From NCBI GenBank assembly GCA_049607205.1, contig JBMYWH010000005.1, positions 1 through 64,000 on the forward strand: 64,000 bases of DNA. The letters are read 5' to 3'. The DNA comes from JBELHR01 sp049607205 (GTDB lineage: Bacteria; Bacteroidota; Bacteroidia; Flavobacteriales; Flavobacteriaceae). The notes beneath the pieces were generated by a model, which worked only from the letters and a program-made list of their open reading frames with translations, did not search any database and had not been told where the DNA came from. Positions within the stretch are counted from its first letter, which is position 1. Each line of letters starts with the position of its first letter. A program made the position numbers and the translations under genes. Shown here piece after piece: positions 58,125 through 64,000 of the stretch.

Positions 58125-58507
58125 CCTTTAAGGCCGAAACCAGACAAACTTCCTTGACAAACAGGACCTAAGTAAGAATGATGTCTGAAGTTTTCGCGAG
58201 CATATACATTGGAAATATGCACTTCCACCACAGGACTATTCACACCTGAAATAGCATCTGCTATAGCTACAGAAGTATGGGTATAAGCTCCTGCATTAAA
58301 CACTATGCCGTCTACTGTAAAACCATAAGCATGTATGGCATCAACTAAAAAGCTTTCATTGTTCGATTGAATATAATCAAATTTCACCTCAGGAAATTTA
58401 CTCTTTAATTCGGATAAATAACTCTCAAAATCCTGATTTCCGTATACTCCTGGCTCTCTTTTTCCTAATAAATTTAAATTAGGTCCATTTAAAATTAAGA
58501 TGTGCAT
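58091..58507 (-). CDS. aroQ: 3-dehydroquinate dehydratase, type II
   Basis: A 138-residue shikimate-pathway enzyme that dehydrates 3-dehydroquinate. NGPNLNLLGKREPGVYG carries the catalytic Tyr and Arg region, FNAGAYTHTSVAIADAI and VEVHISNVYARENFRHHSYL carry the Asn, His and Arg sites. Full length for type II. A TATATTTG motif at 58524-58531 on the minus strand, 17 bases before the ATG, is its probable -7 element. Confidence 0.96.
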   Translation of the reverse strand: MHILILNGPNLNLLGKREPGVYGNQDFESYLSELKSKFPEVKFDYIQSNNESFLVDAIHAYGFTVDGIVFNAGAYTHTSVAIADAISGVNSPVVEVHISNVYARENFRHHSYLGPVCQGSLSGFGLKGYELAVLSFLK

Positions 58508-58543
58508 GGTGATTTGTTTTAAACAAATATATAAATTTAGACC

Positions 58544-59434
58544 ATGAATTGGAATGGACTGCTAAAATCATTTGAGAATTACCTAAGACTGGAAAAAGCA
58601 ATGAGTGAGCATTCTATAGCCGCTTATGTTTCAGATACAAAACAGCTTTCTGACTTTTTCCCTAATAAAACTCCACAATCCTTGAAAACCGAGGACCTAC
58701 TTGAGGTTAATTATGAATTAGCTAAGCTTATAGACCCTAAGACTCAAGCTCGAAAACTAAGTGCTTGGAAACAATTCTATGACTACCTAATTCTCAGTCA
58801 TCGCATCGATCATAATCCATGTAAAAACATTGAAAACCCTAAATACCATAGAAAACTTCCGGATACTCTTTCTCTAGATGAAATAGACCAAATTGTAAAT
58901 TCATTTGACCTATCTAAAGCACTATCCTATAGAAACAGAGCTATTGTAGAACTCTTATATTCTTGCGGGCTCAGGGTAAGTGAACTCTGTGAACTTAAAC
59001 TATCAAACATTTACAAAAAAGAACAAATAATAAGAGTTTTAGGAAAGGGAAATAAACAACGATTAATCCCAATTGCACAGTATACCCTTGATGTAATCGA
59101 CGAATACCTAGAATTCGAACGTGCTCAACTTAAAATTCAAGACGGTCATCAAGACACCCTTTTCTTAAATCGAAGAGGTAAGGGATTAACACGAGTTATG
59201 ATCTTCACCATGATTAAAAACCAAGTATCCTTATGCGGAATTAAAAAAAATGTTTCTCCGCACACCTTCAGACATTCCTTCGCAAGTCACCTTTTAGCAG
59301 ATGGAGCAGATCTTGTAGCTATCCAACAAATGCTTGGACATCAAAACCTCAGTACTACCGAAGTTTATCTACACATTGATCAAAGCAAGGTCAAAGAAAT
59401 ATTAGAGAATTTTCATCCGAGAGGGAAAAATTAA
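58544..59434 (+). CDS. xerD: Tyrosine recombinase XerD/XerC-type
   Basis: A 296-residue site-specific recombinase that resolves chromosome dimers at dif. SAM-like N-terminal domain (LRLEKAMSEHSIAAYVSDTKQL), catalytic Arg in LLYSCGLRVSELC, His-x-x-Arg in SPHTFRHSFASHLL, His in MLGHQNLSTTEVYLH with Tyr nucleophile. Typical length. Flavobacteriales usually have a single Xer recombinase; whether this is the XerD-type subunit cannot be told here. No dif-like site was recognised in the window. Confidence 0.92.
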   Translation: MNWNGLLKSFENYLRLEKAMSEHSIAAYVSDTKQLSDFFPNKTPQSLKTEDLLEVNYELAKLIDPKTQARKLSAWKQFYDYLILSHRIDHNPCKNIENPKYHRKLPDTLSLDEIDQIVNSFDLSKALSYRNRAIVELLYSCGLRVSELCELKLSNIYKKEQIIRVLGKGNKQRLIPIAQYTLDVIDEYLEFERAQLKIQDGHQDTLFLNRRGKGLTRVMIFTMIKNQVSLCGIKKNVSPHTFRHSFASHLLADGADLVAIQQMLGHQNLSTTEVYLHIDQSKVKEILENFHPRGKN

Positions 59435-59509
59435 TATCTTGTTCGAAACTAACTAAACCGAACTACTATTAAAACGTATAAAATTGGTTTCTGGTCAGCT
59501 ACTGCTTTA

Positions 59510-60763
59510 GTGATTGGAAACATGATTGGGAGCGGAGTATTCCTGCTTCCTTCTACCCTAGCCCCTTACGGAAAATACGCCATATTAGCCTGGACCTTTG
59601 CCGCAATTGGTGCAGTACTATTAGCAATGGTATTTGGAAAGCTAGCCTCTTTAGAACCCGACACCACAGGAGGTCCTTATGCCTATACCAAATTAGGACT
59701 AGGAAGATTTCCTGGGTTTCTAGTTGCTTGGGGCTATTGGATTTCAATATGGTGTACTAACGCTGCGATTGCAGTGGCTTTTGTAGGCTATCTAGAAGTC
59801 TTTTTCCCTTTTCTTGCAACTCATAAGTTTTGGGCTGTAGCTACAGGCCTAGGTGCAATTTGGGCCTTGACTTATCTGAACACCAAATCCATTAAATTCG
59901 TTGCTATATTTCAAGTATTTACAACAATTTTTAAGCTTGGTCCTGTTCTTTTATTAGGACTAGCAGGTCTTTTTTATATAAATTTTGACCTCTTAGACCA
60001 ACCGAGCTTAGTTAAGGGGAATGCTTTTGAACTTTTGACAACAGCCACTACCCTTACCTTCTTTGCGTTTTTAGGGATGGAGAGTGCGACCATTGCGAGC
60101 AATCAAACTGAATCTGCTTCAAAAACCGTGAAAAAAGCGACCTTCACCGGAACCTTTATAACTGGATTAGCTTACTTGTTAAGTTATCTTGTTATTGCAG
60201 GAACCATCCCTCAAGAAATACTCATGATTTCCTCTGCTCCTTTTGCTGATGCTGCAGGTAATCTATGGGGAACAACAGCGCGTTATATAGTTGCGGCTGG
60301 AGCAGTAATCGCTACCCTAGGCGCCTTAAATGGCTGGCTTTTAATTCAAGGGCAAATTCCTATGGCAGCCGCAAAAGACAGCCTTTTCCCTAAAATATTT
60401 GCAAAAACCAACACACATGGATCCCCTTATATTGGAATCGCACTTTCTAGTGTTTTAGTATCTGCGTTAATGTTACTCAACTACTCAAAAACCCTAGTTC
60501 AAGCCTTTACCTTCATGATGAAATTATCAACCTTGAGTGTATTGACACCTTATCTTTTTTCTACAGCAGTTTTGGCCTTATTAGCCTATAGAAAAAATTT
60601 AAAAACCAAAAAGCAAATCAACCTTCTGGCCAGCCTAGCCTTTCTGTTTTCAATTTGGATGGTTATCGGGTCGGGGCCTGAGATCGTATTTTGGGGCTTC
60701 CTTTTACTCATGTTCGGCTTACCTGTTTATATTCTCTTAGAAAAAAATAAAACAAATGACTAA
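59510..60763 (+). CDS. APC-family amino acid permease
   Basis: A permease of the amino acid/polyamine/organocation family with about 12 helices. From the GTG at 59510 the protein is 417 residues and begins inside helix 1 at IGNMIGSGVFLLPSTLAPYG. In-frame codons upstream (59468-59509) read IKTYKIGFWSATAL and match the normal beginning of this family, but this stretch has no ATG, GTG or TTG; the in-frame stop is at 59450-59452. The real start is therefore probably non-standard, such as the ATT at 59468. The gene overlaps the Rieske oxygenase gene by eight bases, implying coupled translation. Confidence 0.88.
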   Translation: MIGNMIGSGVFLLPSTLAPYGKYAILAWTFAAIGAVLLAMVFGKLASLEPDTTGGPYAYTKLGLGRFPGFLVAWGYWISIWCTNAAIAVAFVGYLEVFFPFLATHKFWAVATGLGAIWALTYLNTKSIKFVAIFQVFTTIFKLGPVLLLGLAGLFYINFDLLDQPSLVKGNAFELLTTATTLTFFAFLGMESATIASNQTESASKTVKKATFTGTFITGLAYLLSYLVIAGTIPQEILMISSAPFADAAGNLWGTTARYIVAAGAVIATLGALNGWLLIQGQIPMAAAKDSLFPKIFAKTNTHGSPYIGIALSSVLVSALMLLNYSKTLVQAFTFMMKLSTLSVLTPYLFSTAVLALLAYRKNLKTKKQINLLASLAFLFSIWMVIGSGPEIVFWGFLLLMFGLPVYILLEKNKTND

Positions 60764-61841
60764 ATACTATATCAATCCAGACATCAAACAAGCAGAAACC
60801 TTACCGGCTTCTTTTTATAGAGACCCGGAGGTATTTCAGTATTTAAAGGATCAGTTATTCTCAAAATCCTACCATTGGCTAGGAGATTTACCGAGCTTAT
60901 TGCAACCTAATGAAACAGTTCATCCCTTTACTTTATACCCAAGTTTTATGGAAGAACCTCTGGTGCTGGTAAAACAAAAAGAGGATCAGTTAAAGGTACT
61001 CTCTAATGTATGCACCCATAGGGCAAATATTATAATTCATCAGCGCGGTAGTTCAAAAAAACTTAAATGTGAGTATCATGGTAGGCAGTTCAAAAGAACT
61101 GGTGAATTCGAACGTATGCCAGAATTTGAACAAGCGGAAAACTTCCCAAGGCCCTGTGACCATCTTAAAGAATTTGACTTAAAAAACCTCGGTCCTCATC
61201 TATTCACGGGACTAAGTACAACTCTAATTGATTTTGACAAAGTGCTCAGTCAAATGAAGGAGCATATAGGATTCCTTCCATTAGACGAATTTAAATTTGA
61301 TGAGAGTCTCAGTAAGGACTATTTAATCAACTGCCACTGGGCGCTATATTGCGATAATTATTTAGAAGGCTTCCATATCCCCTTTGTACATAATGACCTG
61401 AATGAAGCACTAGATTATGGACAGTACAAAACTGTACTCTACGATCAAATGAACCTACAAATCGGGTATACCGATTCTTCAGAGGAAGTTTTTGATCTTC
61501 CTAAGGGACATCCTGATTACGGCAAGAAAGTAGCAGCTTATTATTATTGGATTTTTCCGAATATGATGTTTAATTTCTATCCTTGGGGCTTATCTGTGAA
61601 TATCGTTAAGCCAATCAATGAGAATAAAACTAAGGTTAGTTTCAGATCCTTTGTATGGGATGAAAGCAAACTAGATTCTGGAGCAGGTGCTCTTTTAGAT
61701 AAAGTAGAACGGGAAGATGAATTTGTTGTAGAAGGCGTTCATAAAGGACTTAAATCTTCTAGCTACACTACAGGAAGATTTTCACCAACAAGAGAGCGTG
61801 GTGTACATCATTTCCATCTCTTACTCTCCAAATTATTCTAA
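60756..61841 (+). CDS. Rieske-type ring-hydroxylating oxygenase alpha subunit
   Basis: A 361-residue mononuclear iron oxygenase. The Rieske 2Fe-2S site is CTH (Cys86, His88) and CEYH (Cys105, His108). The catalytic domain has the two-His site in NYLEGFHIPFVH (His207, His212), with a bridging Asp200-Asn201 region in YCDNY. The chain is short, with no fused reductase, and no reductase or beta subunit lies near. Substrate unknown; the family includes aromatic dioxygenases and quaternary-amine monooxygenases (carnitine, glycine betaine). Translational coupling with an amino acid permease argues for an imported amino acid or amine. Terminator follows. Confidence 0.88.
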   Translation: MTKYYINPDIKQAETLPASFYRDPEVFQYLKDQLFSKSYHWLGDLPSLLQPNETVHPFTLYPSFMEEPLVLVKQKEDQLKVLSNVCTHRANIIIHQRGSSKKLKCEYHGRQFKRTGEFERMPEFEQAENFPRPCDHLKEFDLKNLGPHLFTGLSTTLIDFDKVLSQMKEHIGFLPLDEFKFDESLSKDYLINCHWALYCDNYLEGFHIPFVHNDLNEALDYGQYKTVLYDQMNLQIGYTDSSEEVFDLPKGHPDYGKKVAAYYYWIFPNMMFNFYPWGLSVNIVKPINENKTKVSFRSFVWDESKLDSGAGALLDKVEREDEFVVEGVHKGLKSSSYTTGRFSPTRERGVHHFHLLLSKLF

Positions 61842-61842
61842 T

Positions 61843-61873
61843 AAAAAAGGCAGCCTCAAGGCTGCCTTTTTTT
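61843..61873. terminator. Bidirectional terminator between Rieske gene and rny
   Basis: Stem GGCAGCC/GGCTGCC with TCAA loop, flanked by six A and by seven T. It serves the convergent Rieske and rny transcripts. Confidence 0.9.
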
Positions 61874-61890
61874 ATACTATTTTACTTGTA

Positions 61891-63450
61891 TTACTTAGCA
61901 ATATTAACTGCTCTAGTCTCACGAATTACAGTCACTTTAACCTGACCTGGATAGGTCATGTCATTTTGAATTTTCTGAGAGATATTATAAGATAACTCAG
62001 AAGCTTTCTGATCATTTACCTTAGTACTCTCAACAACTACTCTTAATTCACGTCCTGCTTGAATCGCATAGGCTTTTTGAACTCCACTGAATTGAAAAGC
62101 GATCTCTTCTAAATCCTTCAAACGCTGCATATAAGAATCTAAGACTTGACGTCTTGCTCCTGGACGCGCTCCAGAAATAGCATCACACACCTGAACGATA
62201 GGAGCGATCAAACATTTCATTTCTATTTCATCGTGGTGGGCCCCAATAGCATTACATACATCTGGCTTTTCACCGTATTTTTCTGCCCATTGCATCCCTA
62301 ACAAAGCATGTGGTAATTCACTTTCTTGATCTGGTACTTTACCGATATCATGAAGAAGACCTGCTCTTTTAGCCATTTTAGCATTAAGTCCAAGCTCTGC
62401 TGCCATTATACCACAAAGATTTGCTACCTCTCTAGAATGTTGTAATAGGTTTTGACCATAAGAAGAACGGTATTTCATACGTCCAACTGTTTTGATCAAT
62501 TCTGGATGTAATCCATGAATTCCCAAATCGATCACAGTTCTCTTACCAACTTCAATAATTTCTTGCGAAATTTGCTTTTCAGTTTTACGAACAACTTCTT
62601 CAATTCGCGCTGGATGAATACGTCCATCGTTCACTAGATTGTGTAACGAAAGTCTTGCAATCTCTCTCCTAACCGGATCAAAACAAGACAAGATAATAGC
62701 CTCCGGAGTATCATCTACGATAATCTCAACCCCTGTAGCTGCTTCTAAAGCACGAATATTACGACCTTCACGTCCGATAATACGACCTTTTACATCGTCA
62801 CTCTCTAGGTTAAACACAGAAACACAATTCTCAACAGTCTGCTCTACACCCACTCTTTGAATCGTATTCAAAATAACTTTGGTTGCATCTTGCTGTGCAG
62901 TTAATTTAGCTTCCTCTAAAGTATTTTGAATAAAGCCCATTGCATCACTCTTCGCTTCATCTTTTAAGGATGCTACAAGCTGCACTTTCGCATCTTCCGC
63001 AGACAATCCTGAAATAACTTCCAATTCCTCAACTTGTCTGGTATGAAGGCGGTCTACTTCCGATTGTTTCTTCTCTAAACTTTCTATTTTAAACTCTAAG
63101 TCCTTCTGTAATGCTTCAACTTCTCTGGTTAGCTTTTTATTTCTATCCATTTCAGATTGTGCCTTAGACTCTTTTTCTCGAATACGCTTTTCCGCTTCTT
63201 CGATCTTCTTATCTCGAGCTAAGATTACTTTTTCATGATCTGCCTTAAGCTCAATAAACTTCTCCTTTGCTTGAAGAATTTTATCTTTTTTAATCTGATC
63301 TCCTTTTTGCTTTCCTTCTTCTATTTTCTTCCGTGCAACCTTCCTAGATTGTTTGATCACGGTATTGGCTCTTTTCATCTCCATCAGCTTTGCTATAGCA
63401 AAACCAACAGCGAATGCAACCAAACCAATCACTATATGTATTTCATTCAT
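61891..63450 (-). CDS. rny: Ribonuclease Y
   Basis: A 519-residue endoribonuclease that starts mRNA decay at the membrane. Order: N-terminal transmembrane helix (about 5-24), a long coiled coil (about 30-155), a KH domain with GRIIGREGRNIRALEAATG (about 220-240) and an HD domain with LLHDIGKVPDQ (about 365) and IGAHHDEI. Full length. In front of it lies the predicted 6S RNA; the transcript probably starts in or beyond that RNA. Confidence 0.95.
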   Translation of the reverse strand: MNEIHIVIGLVAFAVGFAIAKLMEMKRANTVIKQSRKVARKKIEEGKQKGDQIKKDKILQAKEKFIELKADHEKVILARDKKIEEAEKRIREKESKAQSEMDRNKKLTREVEALQKDLEFKIESLEKKQSEVDRLHTRQVEELEVISGLSAEDAKVQLVASLKDEAKSDAMGFIQNTLEEAKLTAQQDATKVILNTIQRVGVEQTVENCVSVFNLESDDVKGRIIGREGRNIRALEAATGVEIIVDDTPEAIILSCFDPVRREIARLSLHNLVNDGRIHPARIEEVVRKTEKQISQEIIEVGKRTVIDLGIHGLHPELIKTVGRMKYRSSYGQNLLQHSREVANLCGIMAAELGLNAKMAKRAGLLHDIGKVPDQESELPHALLGMQWAEKYGEKPDVCNAIGAHHDEIEMKCLIAPIVQVCDAISGARPGARRQVLDSYMQRLKDLEEIAFQFSGVQKAYAIQAGRELRVVVESTKVNDQKASELSYNISQKIQNDMTYPGQVKVTVIRETRAVNIAK

Positions 63451-63476
63451 TGTTTAAAAAATTATATATAAAAAAA

Positions 63477-63632
63477 GCCTACATCAGTAGGATTGAAATA
63501 AACTCCAATTAAACAAGTTTAGGACTAACACTGTGATCAAGGATCCTGTTAAACAGGCCTGCTTTCCGACAGATGACTCATCCTTTATAAATATATAACG
63601 TTGAGTTTATCAAATTGTTTACCGATGTAGGC
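63477..63632 (-). ncRNA. ssrS: Probable 6S RNA (6S-Flavo type)
   Basis: A 156-nt region on the minus strand with no open reading frame. Its ends pair perfectly (GCCTACATC at 63624-63632 with GATGTAGGC at 63477-63485). Next inward is a second helix, ATAAACTC with GAGTTTAT (63603-63610 with 63498-63505). The apex carries a hairpin CCTGTTTAACAGG (63545-63557). This is the long imperfect rod of 6S RNA, which mimics an open promoter and binds RNA polymerase. A run of seven T follows the closing helix on the minus strand as terminator. Position beside zapA agrees with 6S RNA location in Gammaproteobacteria and, as I recall, in Flavobacteriales. The identification is from structure and context only. 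Confidence 0.6.
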
Positions 63633-63658
63633 AGTACTTTGCTTGTATTTTAATGAAC

Positions 63659-63949
63659 TTATTTTAGGAAATGATCTAGTTTATCTGAAATCGATTTAAT
63701 CTCATTTTCGATTCGTAAATTATCCTTGCGAACCACTAAATCTTTTATTTCCATTTGAGAGGCAAATTGCAATGCACACATGGCAAGAACATCTTGCTTA
63801 TCATTTACTGCATAACTAGATTCATACTGCTGCAGCAATTCATTTATCTTAGCTGCCGCTCTACGTATCCCCTCTTCTTCAGATGCATTCGATATTCGGA
63901 TCGGATATGTCCTTCCTCCTATAACCACGTGAATCTTTAGTGCTTCCAT
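63659..63949 (-). CDS. zapA: Cell division protein ZapA
   Basis: A 96-residue FtsZ-ring-associated protein. N-terminal MEALKIHVVIGGRTYPIRISNASEEEGIRRAA with the family beta-hairpin and helix, then DVLAMCALQFASQ and a C-terminal coiled coil ending ISDKLDHFL. It crosslinks FtsZ filaments. The predicted 6S RNA is 26 bases downstream and a coiled-coil protein gene ends two bases upstream of its start. Confidence 0.9.
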   Translation of the reverse strand: MEALKIHVVIGGRTYPIRISNASEEEGIRRAAAKINELLQQYESSYAVNDKQDVLAMCALQFASQMEIKDLVVRKDNLRIENEIKSISDKLDHFLK

Positions 63950-63951
63950 AT

Positions 63952-64000
63952 TTAGTCATTCAACTGAACAATACACTTGTCAATCTCGCGTATTAATGCA
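63952..64000 (-). CDS. C-terminal end of a coiled-coil protein upstream of zapA (partial)
   Basis: The minus strand reads ALIREIDKCIVQLND then TAA (63952-63954), open to the right edge of the window. Small coiled-coil proteins ending in this way (IREIDKCI) are, as I recall, found directly before zapA in Flavobacteriales. The gene ends two bases before the zapA ATG, so they are one operon. Only the final 15 codons are in the window. Confidence 0.6.
   Translation of the reverse strand, partial: ALIREIDKCIVQLND

Noticed and set aside
58544..59434. xerD as an integrase of a mobile element
   Set aside because: Length, motifs and the surrounding housekeeping genes (aroQ, DUF4105) fit chromosomal XerC/D and no attachment repeats flank it.
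1..64000. tRNA genes, CRISPR arrays, insertion sequences, prophage or replication origin
   Set aside because: Read through all intergenic regions on both strands and found no cloverleaf, direct-repeat array, transposase, phage gene or dnaA-box cluster. The short gaps leave little room for them; a dedicated search was not run.

Overview
The window is an AT-rich, gene-dense stretch of a Bacteroidota chromosome, most likely from a member of the Flavobacteriales. The evidence is a SusC/SusD pair, an LpxC-FabZ fusion, a NagB-PIG-L fusion, Bacteroidota-specific families (DUF4199, DUF5606, DUF6495-like, DUF4258-like) and many promoters of the Bacteroidota type (-7 TAnnTTTG, -33 TTG). I see no phage, insertion sequence, CRISPR array or tRNA. 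Nearly all of it is core chromosome.

Region by region. 1-2.5 kb: rpsF (cut by the left edge), an Omp85-like outer membrane protein, a small transaldolase/Fsa and the SRP RNA, all on the minus strand. 2.6-7.7 kb: a plus-strand run of DUF4199 protein, family 2 glycosyltransferase, phosphohexomutase and MsbA-like ABC exporter. 7.8-12.3 kb: an orphan SusC/SusD pair. 12.5-16.8 kb: CCA-type nucleotidyltransferase and TsaC (minus), then RuvX, peptide deformylase, a DUF5606 protein and MazG (plus). 16.8-21.7 kb: an amino-sugar locus with NagB-PIG-L fusion, sodium:solute symporter and a divergent LacI-family regulator. A palindrome sits next to the symporter promoter. 21.7-26.6 kb: small membrane proteins, ValS and a DUF1573 protein. 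26.7-34.5 kb: aspartyl protease/PDZ protein, aminotransferase, MurB, a small cysteine protein, glycosyltransferase, ECF sigma factor, NRAMP-like transporter and LipA.

34.5-38.6 kb is the most unusual part. A sigma-54-like promoter between lipA and its convergent neighbour would produce only a short transcript of about 95 nt that ends in a strong terminator. Beside it lies a minus-strand cluster of cysteine-rich SigZ-like sigma factor, vicinal-cysteine thioredoxin-like protein, CSCSS permease, PatB-type C-S lyase/aminotransferase and SPFH protein. 38.7-48.6 kb: FabG, a two-domain M16 peptidase, SucD, Efp, the lipid A genes lpxA, lpxC-fabZ and lpxD, and an HD hydrolase. 48.7-56.9 kb: TsaE, alanine dehydrogenase, DUF4258-like protein, SpoU methyltransferase, DUF6495-like protein, RecQ, TatC, an AhpD-like protein, LptB and phosphatidylserine synthase. 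57-64 kb: DUF4105 protein, AroQ, XerD, APC permease coupled to a Rieske oxygenase, RNase Y, a likely 6S RNA, ZapA and the tail of a further gene.

Envelope building recurs through the window: lipid A synthesis (LpxD, LpxC-FabZ, LpxA), LPS export (LptB), peptidoglycan (MurB), phospholipid (PssA, FabG), glycosyl transfer and Tat export. The other large group is translation and RNA: rpsF, valS, def, efp, tsaC, tsaE, CCA enzyme, RNase Y, SRP RNA and 6S RNA. All functional statements come from reading motifs and family resemblance; no database search was run.
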